Assembly (NCBI GenBank): GCA_038240015.1
Contig: JBBSEF010000010.1
Span: 1-64,000, forward strand
Length of the DNA: 64,000 nucleotides
Reading direction: 5' to 3'
Source of the DNA: CAHJXF01 sp038240015
GTDB lineage: Bacteria; Pseudomonadota; Gammaproteobacteria; Burkholderiales; Burkholderiaceae_D
Made by a program: the position numbers and the translations under genes. Below, in pieces: positions 1-8,490 of the stretch (position 1 is its first letter; the number at the start of each line of letters is the position of its first letter). The notes below the pieces were generated by a model. The model did not search any database. It was not told the DNA's origin and was given only the letters and a program-made list of their open reading frames with translations.

Positions 1-130
1 AATTCCGGTGGTCGTCACGTATCACCCGGCCTATCTGCTGCGCTCTCCGCAAGAGAAGGCGAAGGCGTGGACCGACCTGTGCCTCGCCAGGCGCGTCTAC
101 GAAAATTCGCCGTCGGCAGCGACCACCTGA
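1..130 (+). CDS. Uracil-DNA glycosylase (family 4-like), C-terminal fragment
   Basis: Only the last 42 codons lie in the window, read in the frame that starts at base 2 and stops with TGA at 128-130. The visible peptide contains VVVTYHPAYLLRSP followed by EKAKAWTDL. That is the conserved C-terminal HP(A/S)YLLR motif of bacterial uracil-DNA glycosylases of the family 4/5 type, which excise uracil from DNA and carry an Fe-S cluster (family knowledge; the cluster ligands are outside the window). The next gene, lplT, converges on it. Its identity rests on this one motif, so the exact subfamily cannot be settled here. Confidence 0.75.
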   Translation, partial: IPVVVTYHPAYLLRSPQEKAKAWTDLCLARRVYENSPSAATT

Positions 131-167
131 TTCGATCGAAGGCGCTTTCAGCGCCTCGGACCAGTCT

Positions 168-1481
168 TCAGTTGCGCCCTTCGCGAATCAGCAACAGCGG
201 ATCCGAACGTCGCATGTTCAAGCGGTGACGCCGCACCACCAGCAGCATCGAACACACCACGAACAGTCCGAAGAGAACGATGATGCTCGGCACCGAGAGG
301 TCGTAGCGAACCAGCAGCGTGTAGATGAACAGCATCATCAGAACCGAGAGGTTCTCGTTGAAGTTCTGAACCGCGATCGAGTGGCCGGCGCTCATCAACA
401 CGTGTCCGCGATGTTGCAACAGCGCGTTCATCGGCACGACGAAGAAACCCGCGAGACCGCCGATGATGGTGAGCAGCACGCTCGCGAGCGCGAGGTACAA
501 CGGCACGTGCATGCCGAAACCATCGAGCGTGATGTCGGGGATCGCATCGCGGCGGAAGAAGGCGAGGCTCATCACCAGCAAACCCATCGCGATCCCGACG
601 GGCAACACCGACAGCGCGCGCTTCAATGGGACGCGCGCAGCCAGTACCGCGCCTGCGGCGATGCCGATCGCCACCACCGCCTGCAAGGTCGCGCCCTGCG
701 TCAAATCGAGCCCGAGAGCGGACGCGGCCCAGCGCAACACGATGAACTGCAGCGTCGCGCCGGCGCCCCAGAACAGCGTCGTCACCGCCAGCGAGATCTG
801 ACCGAGCTTGTCCCGCCAGAGCGTCGTGAAGCACTGCGCGAAATCGACGATCAGGCGTCCCGGGTTGCGCTCTTGATGCGCATAGCGCACACCCGTGTCG
901 GGAATGCGCAGATTGATCAGCGCAGCCAGCGCGTAGATGCAGGCGATGACGACGATCGCGGCTTGCGGCGCGGTGTCGATGCCGGTGTCGATCCACGGCA
1001 TGTCGAACGACAGCATCATGGTCGAGAGTTTTTCGCCGACGAGTTGGCCGCCCAGCACGGTGCCGAGGATGATCGAGGTCACCGTCAATCCTTCGATCCA
1101 GCCATTGGCCTTGACGAGTTCTTCTGCGGGCAGCAGTTCGGTGAGGATGCCGTACTTGGCCGGCGAATAAGCCGCCGCGCCGATACCGACGATGCCGTAA
1201 GCAACCAGCGGATGCACGCCGAACAGCATCACGAGGCAGCCGACGATCTTGATGCTGTTGGTGATGAACATCACGCGGCCCTTGGGCATCGCGTCGGCGA
1301 ATGCGCCGACAAATGCCGCGAGGACGACATAGGAGAGTCCGAAGAACAGCTTGAGCAACGGAGTCATCCACTCCGGCGCCGAGACTTGAATGAGGAGCGA
1401 TATCGCAGCGATCAGCAACGCGTTGTCGGCAAGCGACGAAAAAAATTGCGCTGCCATGATCGTGTAGAAACCGCGCTTCAT
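168..1481 (-). CDS. lplT: Lysophospholipid transporter LplT (MFS)
   Basis: A 437-residue, strongly hydrophobic protein with the layout of a 12-helix major facilitator. The N-terminus (MKRGFYTIMAAQFFSSLADN) is characteristic of LplT, with the charged residues of the first helices and a long central basic loop around RNPGRLIVDF. LplT flips lysophospholipids from the outer to the inner leaflet of the cytoplasmic membrane for re-acylation. The acyltransferase partner Aas, often fused or adjacent in other bacteria, is not next to it here. It is divergent from alr across a 289-bp gap and converges with the glycosylase fragment, a neighbourhood (UDG, lplT, alr, radA) known from Burkholderiales. Confidence 0.85.
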   Translation of the reverse strand: MKRGFYTIMAAQFFSSLADNALLIAAISLLIQVSAPEWMTPLLKLFFGLSYVVLAAFVGAFADAMPKGRVMFITNSIKIVGCLVMLFGVHPLVAYGIVGIGAAAYSPAKYGILTELLPAEELVKANGWIEGLTVTSIILGTVLGGQLVGEKLSTMMLSFDMPWIDTGIDTAPQAAIVVIACIYALAALINLRIPDTGVRYAHQERNPGRLIVDFAQCFTTLWRDKLGQISLAVTTLFWGAGATLQFIVLRWAASALGLDLTQGATLQAVVAIGIAAGAVLAARVPLKRALSVLPVGIAMGLLVMSLAFFRRDAIPDITLDGFGMHVPLYLALASVLLTIIGGLAGFFVVPMNALLQHRGHVLMSAGHSIAVQNFNENLSVLMMLFIYTLLVRYDLSVPSIIVLFGLFVVCSMLLVVRRHRLNMRRSDPLLLIREGRN

Positions 1482-1667
1482 GAGCAGAACCTGTAGTCCA
1501 ACGCCTGTCTCCAGTCTTGTCGAGCCGCACGAATGCGACCGCGAGTGGCGTGCATCCCTGCGTATTGCGGCATGGAATGCACCTGGTGGCTTTGGGCGCG
1601 CCGCGAGAGGATCTAGTCGTCCCCTTTGCGCGACGGGTTATAGCATGAATCGCCTGCGCGACCGCCA

Positions 1668-1695
1668 ATTCGCCGGTCGACGCCGTTCGGCGAAT
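1668..1695. repeat. Perfect 8-bp inverted repeat in the lplT/alr divergent gap
   Basis: ATTCGCCG at 1668-1675 is matched by CGGCGAAT at 1688-1695 across a 12-base spacer, 75 bp upstream of the alr start and inside the 289-bp gap between the two divergent starts. It could be an operator or a leader hairpin. There is no T-run after it, so a terminator is unlikely. Apart from this repeat and a poor TATAGC hexamer near 1640, I see nothing in the gap 1482-1770. Confidence 0.35.
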
Positions 1696-1770
1696 CGGAT
1701 GATGAGTTGCGACGAATTATCATGTCGACTTGCGCTAGCGCATCGCGCGCGCCTCCTGACGATCGCCCTC

Positions 1771-2853
1771 GTGTCCCGACCCATCAAAGCACTCGTCTCG
1801 CGAAGAGCCATCGCGCACAACGTCGATATCGTACGAAGGATCGCGCCGCGCTCGAAGGTATGGGCCATATTGAAAGCGGATGCGTATGGTCACGGATTGA
1901 TCCGCACGATGACCGACAACAGTCCCTCGCTCGCGCGCGCCGACGGCATCGCGATTCTCGAAACCTCCGCTGCCGAAACGCTGCGCGAGCTCGGCTGGCG
2001 TCTTCCGCTGATGCTGCTCGAAGGCTGCTTCGATCCCGCCGATCTCGATCTCGCCGCGCGGCTTGGCGTCACGGTCACGGTCCATCACGATGAACAGATC
2101 GCGATGATCGAGGCGGCGCGATTCGCGAAGCCGATCGACGTCTATCTGAAGATGAACACCGGCATGAACCGGCTCGGCTTCTCGTCTGCGCGTTTTCGTC
2201 AAGCGTATGAGCAGCTGGTCGCGACGTCGAAGGTCGGAGCCATCACCTTGATGACGCACTTCGCCAATGCCGATCGGCCCGAAGGCGTGGAGCACCAACT
2301 CGAAACCTTCGAGCGTGGCGCAGCCGGCTTGCCCGGACCGCGCTCGCTCGCCAACTCGGCGGCCATCCTCGTGCATCCGGACACGCATGCCGACTGGGTG
2401 CGGCCGGGCATCATGCTTTATGGCGCTTCACCTTTCGCGACGAGGACCGCCGCCGAGTTCGACTTGCGGCCCGCGATGGAACTGCGAAGCCAATTGATCG
2501 CCGTCCAACAATTGCAGTCGGGCGACGTCGTCGGCTACGGGCATCGCTATTCGGCCGAGCGCGCGATGCGCGTCGGTATCGTCGCGTGCGGCTATGCGGA
2601 CGGCTATCCGCGTGTCGCTCCCACCGGCACGCCGATCGCGGTCGACGGCGTGAAGACACGTGTGGTCGGTCGCGTATCGATGGACATGCTGACGGTCGAT
2701 CTCACCCACGTGCCGCAGGCTGTGGTCGGCAGTCCGGTCGAACTGTGGGGGTCGCAAGTCCCGGTCGATGAAGTCGCGCAAGCCGCGGGCACGGTCGGAT
2801 ACGAACTCCTGTGCGCGCTCGCGCCGCGTGTGCCGGTCATCACGATCGACTGA
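1771..2853 (+). CDS. alr: Alanine racemase
   Basis: PLP-dependent interconversion of L- and D-alanine for peptidoglycan synthesis, cytoplasmic. With the GTG at 1771 the protein is 360 residues, the usual length, and begins (V)SRPIKALVSRRAIAHN, which lines up with the (M)PRPI start of relatives. The open frame continues upstream to 1480 but that part has no family similarity, so the ATG at 1702 is not preferred. The PLP lysine is K35 in ILKADAYGHG. The fold-type III barrel, the MNTGMNRLGF motif and the C-terminal segment with ACGYADGYPR follow. No clear ribosome binding site precedes the GTG. radA follows after 38 bp on the same strand. Confidence 0.93.
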   Translation: MSRPIKALVSRRAIAHNVDIVRRIAPRSKVWAILKADAYGHGLIRTMTDNSPSLARADGIAILETSAAETLRELGWRLPLMLLEGCFDPADLDLAARLGVTVTVHHDEQIAMIEAARFAKPIDVYLKMNTGMNRLGFSSARFRQAYEQLVATSKVGAITLMTHFANADRPEGVEHQLETFERGAAGLPGPRSLANSAAILVHPDTHADWVRPGIMLYGASPFATRTAAEFDLRPAMELRSQLIAVQQLQSGDVVGYGHRYSAERAMRVGIVACGYADGYPRVAPTGTPIAVDGVKTRVVGRVSMDMLTVDLTHVPQAVVGSPVELWGSQVPVDEVAQAAGTVGYELLCALAPRVPVITID

Positions 2854-2891
2854 ACTGTCGACTCACTCGCAGACAAGAAAGATCATCGCGC

Positions 2892-4289
2892 GTGGCCAAA
2901 CCGAAAACTGTTTATGCGTGCTCCGAGTGCGGCGGGCAGACCTCGAAGTGGCAGGGCCAGTGTCCGCATTGCTCGGCGTGGAATACCTTGATCGAAGGCG
3001 TGGCCGAAGCGCCGAGCACATCGCATCGCTTTGCCTCGCTGACCGCATCGACGCCGGTGCGCGCCTTGTCGGAAATCGACGCGACCGAGGTTCCGCGTTT
3101 TTCCAGCGGCATCGAAGAGTTCGATCGAGTGCTCGGCGGCGGCATGGTCGCGGGCGCGGTCGTCTTGATCGGCGGCGATCCGGGCATCGGCAAGTCGACC
3201 TTGCTGTTGCAGGCGATGTCGGTCCTCTCGATGACCAAACGCACGCTCTACGTCAGCGGCGAAGAGTCGGGCGCGCAGATCGCGTTACGCGCGAGGAGGC
3301 TCGCGGGCGAAGAGAGCGGATGGGGCGGCGCGTTGAGGCTGCTCGCCGAAATCAATCTCGAAAAAATCCAGGCCGCGATCGCGAGCGAACGTCCCGACGT
3401 GGCGGTGATCGATTCGATCCAGACCCTGTATTCGGAAGCGTTGACCTCGGCGCCCGGCTCCGTAGCGCAGGTGCGTGAATGCGCGGCGCAGTTGACGCGC
3501 ATCGCCAAGCAACTCGGAACCACCATCGTGCTGGTCGGCCACGTGACGAAAGAGGGCACGCTCGCCGGGCCGCGCGTGCTCGAGCATATCGTCGACACGG
3601 TGCTGTACTTCGAAGGCGACACCCATTCGAGCTTTCGACTCGTGCGCGCGATCAAGAATCGCTTCGGTGCGATCAATGAGCTCGGCGTGTTCGCGATGAC
3701 CGAACGGGGATTGAAGGGCGTGTCGAATCCGTCGGCGCTGTTTCTTTCACAACACGGCCCGGACGGGAAGGGCGGCACGGTGTCGGGATCGTGCGTGCTG
3801 GTCACGCAGGAAGGCACGCGGCCCTTGCTCGTCGAGATTCAGGCGCTGGTCGATACCGCGCACAACCCCAACCCGCGACGGCTCTCGGTCGGGCTCGAGC
3901 AGAACCGGCTCGCATTGTTGCTCGCGGTCCTGCATCGTCATGCCGGCATCGCGTGCTACGACCAGGACGTGTTCGTCAATGCGGTCGGCGGCGTCAAGAT
4001 CGTCGAGCCCGCCGCCGATCTCGCGGTGCTGTGCGCGATTCAATCGTCGCTGCGAGGCAAGCCGATGCCGCGCGGCATGGTGGTGTTCGGTGAAGTCGGG
4101 CTTGCCGGCGAGATTCGTCCGGCGCCGCGCGGACAGGAGCGCTTGCGTGAAGCCGCGAAGCTGGGCTTCGGCAGCGCCTTGATCCCGCGCGCCAATGCGC
4201 CCAAGGGTGCGAACGCGAAGATCGAGGGGATGGAGATCATCGCCGTCTCGCGCATCGACGAGGCGCTCGATGCGTTACGAGCGGGTTAG
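2892..4289 (+). CDS. radA: DNA repair protein RadA
   Basis: RecA-related ATPase that promotes branch migration during recombinational repair. The protein is 465 residues from a GTG at 2892. Visible in order: an N-terminal four-cysteine zinc finger (C10, C13, C24, C27), the Walker A motif GGDPGIGKST with K101, the RadA-specific KNRFG motif, and a C-terminal Lon-protease-like domain that lacks the catalytic dyad in this family (family knowledge). Starting further upstream would overlap alr and add no homologous sequence. It converges with hpnE, the two stop codons overlapping by 4 bp (4286-4289), so no separate terminator fits between them. Confidence 0.95.
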   Translation: MAKPKTVYACSECGGQTSKWQGQCPHCSAWNTLIEGVAEAPSTSHRFASLTASTPVRALSEIDATEVPRFSSGIEEFDRVLGGGMVAGAVVLIGGDPGIGKSTLLLQAMSVLSMTKRTLYVSGEESGAQIALRARRLAGEESGWGGALRLLAEINLEKIQAAIASERPDVAVIDSIQTLYSEALTSAPGSVAQVRECAAQLTRIAKQLGTTIVLVGHVTKEGTLAGPRVLEHIVDTVLYFEGDTHSSFRLVRAIKNRFGAINELGVFAMTERGLKGVSNPSALFLSQHGPDGKGGTVSGSCVLVTQEGTRPLLVEIQALVDTAHNPNPRRLSVGLEQNRLALLLAVLHRHAGIACYDQDVFVNAVGGVKIVEPAADLAVLCAIQSSLRGKPMPRGMVVFGEVGLAGEIRPAPRGQERLREAAKLGFGSALIPRANAPKGANAKIEGMEIIAVSRIDEALDALRAG

Positions 4290-5746
4290 CGACCGGCGGC
4301 AGAGGCTCGAGCCTCATCGCGCGGCGCAATCAGCGCAGCGATCAAACTTTCCGCTGCACGCCGACCGCTGATCACCGCCGCCTCCAGCGTTGCGGGGTAG
4401 TGCGTCGTGAAGGTCGCTTCGGCTACATAGTCGCCGGCAATCACAAGATGCGGATGCGGCGTCTCGACGTCGGGACGCGCGAGCGCGGGCGTGCACGCGA
4501 AAGTCGCGCGTTTTTCGACGATGAGACGCGCATCGAGCGACTGACTCGGCATCCCGCATTGGGTTGCAAGTTGCCTCGCGATCGTCGCGAGCAATTCGGA
4601 TTGTTCGAGTTCGCGATGCGATCCATCGGCACTGATGACAACGGCAATCAAGCCTCGTGGTGCGTTGGACTCGGGTGCAACGCGATCGTGCAAACGCTCG
4701 GAGCGATTGAATGCCCACTGCCCGAACACGTCGAGATGCGGCGCGGGTTCGAGCGCCAGCATGCGTGCGGGCCACTGCGGTGGATCGCGGTATTGCAGAT
4801 AGGCGGTGACGATCGGCTGGAACTCGAAGGCCTCGCAGGTTTCGATCAACGGTCGATAGCGTTCATCCCGAAGCGCGGTCGGCTTGAGTAGCCGAACCGC
4901 TTCGTATGGAGGAACTGCAAGTACGGCGCCATCGAATCGTTCGCTGTCCGAAAGATCGGTGGCCGAACCGCTCGCGATGTAAACGCCGTGCTGATCGAGC
5001 TTGAGGTTCTGAATGCGCGCGCCGAGGCGAATTTCGGACGCGCCGTGCTCGAGGAAGGCCGCAGCCGCATCGGGCAACAGGCTTCCGAGATCGACGAACG
5101 GCAACAGGAGATCCGAGTCGCGCGCCGCTGCACCGAGACTGTCGCGCAATACGTTGAGAAACACTTGCGCGCTCGCGATGTCGCTGGTGGTGTTGAGCGC
5201 GGCGATGCAAAGAGGCTCCCACAGTTTGCGGCTCAGCGTCGCAGGTTGTTCCCAGGAATCGAGCAACGCATCGACTGCGCAATCGCTTGCCAGAGTCCAA
5301 TCGATACGCTTCGCGCGCAGCATCAAGCTCACCATCGCCCAGCGCTCGTCGAGGTTGAGCATGCGAGCGCTGAGGACGCCCATCACGAGATGCCACGGCG
5401 CGCGATGCCGCGACGCGCGAAGTTCGAAGCCGCTCGCGCTGACGATAGCAAGCGGCGTGCGCTCGAACGCGTCGTCGGGATTCACGCCGAGCTTCGAGAG
5501 CAAGCCGAGCGTATGGCGATACGCCCCGATCAGGATGTGCTGACCGTTGTCGAGCGCGATCTCGCGACCGTCGGCGGTTTCCCACAGCACGCGCCGCGCA
5601 CGGCCGCCGAACGTCTTCGAGGCTTCGAACACGGTGCACGCAAAGCCGGCTTCCTGGAGCCGCACCGCGGCCGCAAGTCCGGCCCAACCCGCGCCGATGA
5701 TCGCGACCGAAGGCGGGGACGACGGTTCGTATGGTCCTTGCGTCAT
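4286..5746 (-). CDS. hpnE: Hydroxysqualene dehydroxylase HpnE (FAD-dependent)
   Basis: Third step of the bacterial HpnCDE route: reduction of hydroxysqualene to squalene, the hopanoid precursor. The 486-residue protein has an N-terminal Rossmann FAD motif, VAIIGAGWAGLAAAVRLQ, and the amine-oxidase-type C-terminal motif with PATLEAAVISGRRAAESL, which places the second FAD contact. The ATG at 5746 is chosen; the frame extends 11 codons to a TTG at 5779, but the motif spacing does not need this and neither start has a good ribosome binding site. Its partners hpnD and hpnC lie on the same strand but are separated from it by the oppositely oriented nitrile hydratase operon, so hpnE probably needs its own promoter. 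Confidence 0.88.
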   Translation of the reverse strand: MTQGPYEPSSPPSVAIIGAGWAGLAAAVRLQEAGFACTVFEASKTFGGRARRVLWETADGREIALDNGQHILIGAYRHTLGLLSKLGVNPDDAFERTPLAIVSASGFELRASRHRAPWHLVMGVLSARMLNLDERWAMVSLMLRAKRIDWTLASDCAVDALLDSWEQPATLSRKLWEPLCIAALNTTSDIASAQVFLNVLRDSLGAAARDSDLLLPFVDLGSLLPDAAAAFLEHGASEIRLGARIQNLKLDQHGVYIASGSATDLSDSERFDGAVLAVPPYEAVRLLKPTALRDERYRPLIETCEAFEFQPIVTAYLQYRDPPQWPARMLALEPAPHLDVFGQWAFNRSERLHDRVAPESNAPRGLIAVVISADGSHRELEQSELLATIARQLATQCGMPSQSLDARLIVEKRATFACTPALARPDVETPHPHLVIAGDYVAEATFTTHYPATLEAAVISGRRAAESLIAALIAPRDEARASAAGR

Positions 5747-5870
5747 GGACGGAAATTGTACGTCGCGACCCGGTTCCAATTTCCGATCGATCGCGTGTCT
5801 GATTGCGTTGTGATGTCCGGCCGACCAGAATGCTGATTGCGAAAAACTTCAATCCGCCACACGAGCTTCG

Positions 5871-6572
5871 ATGAGCCACGACCACCACGACCACCACGAC
5901 CACCACGACCACCACGACGAAGAGCATGACCACGATGGCGATCACCACCCTCATCACGATCATGCCGGCAGCGCGCTTTCGGCGATGGACTTGCGCGTGC
6001 GCGCGCTGGAATCCCTGCTGGTCGAAAAGGCTTATGTCGATCCCGAGGCGCTTGACGTCCTGATCGAAACCTACGAAACGCGAATCGGTCCGCGCAATGG
6101 AGCGCGCGTCGTCGCGAGGGCGTGGGCCGACCCGGCTTACAAGACGTGGCTGCTCGATGACGCTACGGCGGCGATCGCATCGTTGGGATATGGCGGGCGG
6201 CAAGGCGAGCACATGGTCGCGCTGGAGAACACGCCGACGGTACACAACATGGTGGTCTGCACCTTGTGCTCGTGCTATCCGTGGCCGGTGCTGGGCCTGC
6301 CGCCGGTCTGGTATAAGTCGGCGCCGTATCGCTCGCGTGCGGTCGCCGACCCTCGCGGCGTGCTGAAGGACTTCGGTTTCGAGTTGCCGCCCGAGGTGGA
6401 GTTTCGGGTGTGGGATTCGACAGCCGAGATACGCTATCTGGTACTGCCGCTGCGTCCCGCTTCGACTGTCGGCTGGAGCGAAGAGGCCCTGGCCGAGCTG
6501 GTGACGCGCGATTCGATGATCGGCACCGGCTTGGTCACGAGTCCCGTTAAACGCTACGCGCAAGGCGCATGA
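5871..6572 (+). CDS. Nitrile hydratase alpha subunit, cobalt type, with His-rich N-terminus
   Basis: Metal-binding subunit of nitrile hydratase, which hydrates nitriles to amides in the cytoplasm. All metal ligands lie in the C130-T-L-C133-S-C135 claw; Thr in the second position is the cobalt-type signature, whereas iron enzymes have Ser (established for the family). The flanking [10 protein letters not shown] and [11 protein letters not shown] motifs are intact. The length is 233 residues. The first 31 residues hold 16 histidines and 9 aspartates, coded partly by four exact copies of GACCACCAC; this tail is not needed for the known fold and could store or hand over cobalt (inference). The stop overlaps the beta-subunit start by 4 bp. 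Thiocyanate hydrolase is a related alternative but fits the three-gene context less well. Confidence 0.9.
   Translation: MSHDHHDHHDHHDHHDEEHDHDGDHHPHHDHAGSALSAMDLRVRALESLLVEKAYVDPEALDVLIETYETRIGPRNGARVVARAWADPAYKTWLLDDATAAIASLGYGGRQGEHMVALENTPTVHNMVVCTLCSCYPWPVLGLPPVWYKSAPYRSRAVADPRGVLKDFGFELPPEVEFRVWDSTAEIRYLVLPLRPASTVGWSEEALAELVTRDSMIGTGLVTSPVKRYAQGA
5880..5915 (+). repeat. Tandem repeat, 4 exact copies of a 9-bp unit
   Basis: GACCACCAC is repeated four times without a mismatch and encodes Asp-His-His units in the N-terminal tail of the nitrile hydratase alpha subunit. Copy-number change by slippage would stay in frame. Confidence 0.95.
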
Positions 6573-7258
6573 ACGGCGCGCAAGACCTCGGCGGCATGCA
6601 CGGCTTCGGGCCGGTGCTGCACGAGCCCGACGAGCCGCCGTTTCACGCCGATTGGGAACGCCGCGTGCTGGCGATCACGCTGGCGATGGGCGCCACGCGA
6701 CAGTGGAACATCGACATGTCACGCGCGGCTCGCGAGAGCCTGCCGCCTGCGCAATATTTGTCGAGCAGTTATTACGAAATCTGGTTCGAGGGTCTCAAGA
6801 AACTGCTGCTCGATGCGCGCCTGGTCAGCGGCGAAGAAATCGAAGAGGGCAAGTCCAGGGCTGCAATCATGCCGCTCGCGCGCGTGTTGGTGGGCGATCA
6901 GGTTGCGGCCGCGCTCTCGCGCGGCAGCCCCAGCGTTCGCCCCGCGACCAACGAGGCGCGCTTCGCCATCGGCGACATCGTTCGCGCGCGACAGATCAAT
7001 CCAGCGACGCACACGCGCTTGCCGCGCTATTGCCGCGGCAAGCAGGGCCAGGTCATCGCGGTGCATGGTGCGCACAGTTTTCCAGATACCAACGCGATCG
7101 GGCGAGGCGAACAACCGCAGTGGCTTTACACGGTGCGCTTCGACGCGACCGAACTGTGGGGACCGGATACGACCAGCGCGTCGGTCTGTGTCGATTGCTG
7201 GGAGCCTTATCTCGAGTATTGCGAAGCCCGTCCCTCTGAAGGAATTCCCTCGCGATGA
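6569..7258 (+). CDS. Nitrile hydratase beta subunit
   Basis: Structural partner of the alpha subunit; it lines the active site and supplies arginines that contact the oxidised cysteines in known enzymes. The start [16 protein letters not shown] is the hallmark of the family. The 229-residue protein has the helical N-terminal half and the C-terminal SH3-like barrel, recognisable from [24 protein letters not shown] and [12 protein letters not shown]. Start and stop overlap both neighbours by 4 bp (ATGA), implying translational coupling and equimolar synthesis of the subunits. Confidence 0.93.
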   Translation: MNGAQDLGGMHGFGPVLHEPDEPPFHADWERRVLAITLAMGATRQWNIDMSRAARESLPPAQYLSSSYYEIWFEGLKKLLLDARLVSGEEIEEGKSRAAIMPLARVLVGDQVAAALSRGSPSVRPATNEARFAIGDIVRARQINPATHTRLPRYCRGKQGQVIAVHGAHSFPDTNAIGRGEQPQWLYTVRFDATELWGPDTTSASVCVDCWEPYLEYCEARPSEGIPSR

Positions 7259-7614
7259 AACTGCTCGATCTACGCAATGCCTTGCCCGGTCTGCCGTGCG
7301 ACGACGATGAGCCTGTCTTCAACGCACCTTGGGAAGCCCAGGCATTCGCAATGACGCTCGCCTTGTACGAGCGCGGTGTGTTCGACTGGAACGAATGGGC
7401 CGCAAACCTCGCAGCGGCGATACGCGATGCCCAGCTTGCCGGCGACCCGGACAGCGGCGAGAACTACTATGGCCATTGGCTGACGGCGCTGGAAAACATC
7501 AGCACCGCGAAAGGTCTCGTCACGAATCGAGCGCTGCTTGATCGTCGCCATGAGTGGGACGATGCGGCACGGCGTACGCCGCACGGTCAGCCGATCGCAC
7601 TCGAGCGTCCGTAA
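7255..7614 (+). CDS. Nitrile hydratase activator/accessory protein (beta N-terminal-like)
   Basis: A 119-residue protein resembling the N-terminal half of the beta subunit (PVFNAPWEAQAFAMTLALYERG, then FDWNEWAANLAAAI). Small proteins of this type follow cobalt nitrile hydratase genes; in Pseudonocardia and Rhodococcus they carry cobalt into the alpha subunit by subunit swapping (family knowledge). The ATG overlaps the beta stop by 4 bp. The stop at 7614 lies 39 bp from the convergent hpnD stop. No cobalt permease gene (nhlF type) or amidase gene is in the vicinity. Confidence 0.85.
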   Translation: MKLLDLRNALPGLPCDDDEPVFNAPWEAQAFAMTLALYERGVFDWNEWAANLAAAIRDAQLAGDPDSGENYYGHWLTALENISTAKGLVTNRALLDRRHEWDDAARRTPHGQPIALERP

Positions 7615-7653
7615 GCGTTCTCGCGCTTTTATTGAATCCGCGCTTGCGTCCTG

Positions 7654-8490
7654 TCAACGCGTACGCACCCAGGTGCGCCACGCGATCCACAGTTTTCTGA
7701 TCGGCGTCAACGCGATGCGCTGGTTCAGTACGGCGAAGCGTTCGCCTTCGATCTCGTCGAGCAAGGCGCGATAGATCGCGGCCATGATGAGCCCGGGTCG
7801 CTGCGCTCGCCGGTCCGCGTCGGGCAACAAGGCGAGCGCTTCGGCGTAGATGCCGCGCGCGCGCGTCGCCTGAAATCGCATCAGTTCGGAAAAGCCGGCG
7901 CTGCGCTTTCCCGCGAGCAGGTCGCCGGCCGGCACGGCGAATCGTTTCAGTTCATCGACCGGCAAGTAGATACGGCCCATGCGGGCATCTTCGCCGACAT
8001 CGCGAATGATGTTGGTGAGCTGGATCGCGAGACCGAGTTTTTCGGCGTATTGCGCGGTCGCGGGATCGGTCGCCCCGAAGATGTTGGACGACAACAGGCC
8101 CACCACGCCCGCGACGTGATGGCAGTAATGCGCGAGGCCCGCGAAGTCGAGGTAGCGCGATTGACGCAGGTCCATCTCCATGCCCGCGATGATCTCGAGC
8201 AATCGCGCTTGCGTGATCGCGAACGCTTCGAGGTGCGGCGCGAGCGCGCGCGTGACTGGATGCGTGGGCTCGCCCTGGTAGAGTCGGCCCACTTCTTCGC
8301 TCCACCACGCGAGCGTGCGTGCGGCAAGCGATGCATCGCTGGTTTCATCGACGACATCGTCGACCTCGCGGCAGAACGCATACAGCGCGGTGATTGCCGC
8401 GCGCCGCTGCGGCGGCAGAAAAAGAAACGCGTAATAGAAACTCGAACCGCTCTTCGCGGCTTTGTCCTGGCAATAGGCTTCGGGCGTCAT
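7654..8490 (-). CDS. hpnD: Presqualene diphosphate synthase HpnD
   Basis: Condenses two farnesyl diphosphates to presqualene diphosphate, first step of the HpnCDE squalene pathway. The 278-residue all-helical protein has both aspartate-rich motifs of trans-isoprenyl synthases: FCREVDDVVDE near residue 45 and NIIRDVGEDA about 125 residues further, followed by GRIYLP. The start MTPEAYCQDKAAKSGSSFYY matches HpnD rather than HpnC. The ATG overlaps the hpnC stop by 4 bp. Its 3' end faces the nitrile hydratase activator gene across 39 bp. Confidence 0.92.
   Translation of the reverse strand: MTPEAYCQDKAAKSGSSFYYAFLFLPPQRRAAITALYAFCREVDDVVDETSDASLAARTLAWWSEEVGRLYQGEPTHPVTRALAPHLEAFAITQARLLEIIAGMEMDLRQSRYLDFAGLAHYCHHVAGVVGLLSSNIFGATDPATAQYAEKLGLAIQLTNIIRDVGEDARMGRIYLPVDELKRFAVPAGDLLAGKRSAGFSELMRFQATRARGIYAEALALLPDADRRAQRPGLIMAAIYRALLDEIEGERFAVLNQRIALTPIRKLWIAWRTWVRTR

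Noticed and set aside
1480..1770. In-frame extension upstream of alr giving a 457-residue product
   Set aside because: Family length and the conserved SRPI start match the GTG at 1771; the extension contains an inverted repeat and likely regulatory DNA.
5880..5915. Regular repeats at 5.9 kb considered as a small CRISPR-like array
   Set aside because: The units are 9 bp with no spacers and are read in frame as a protein tail.
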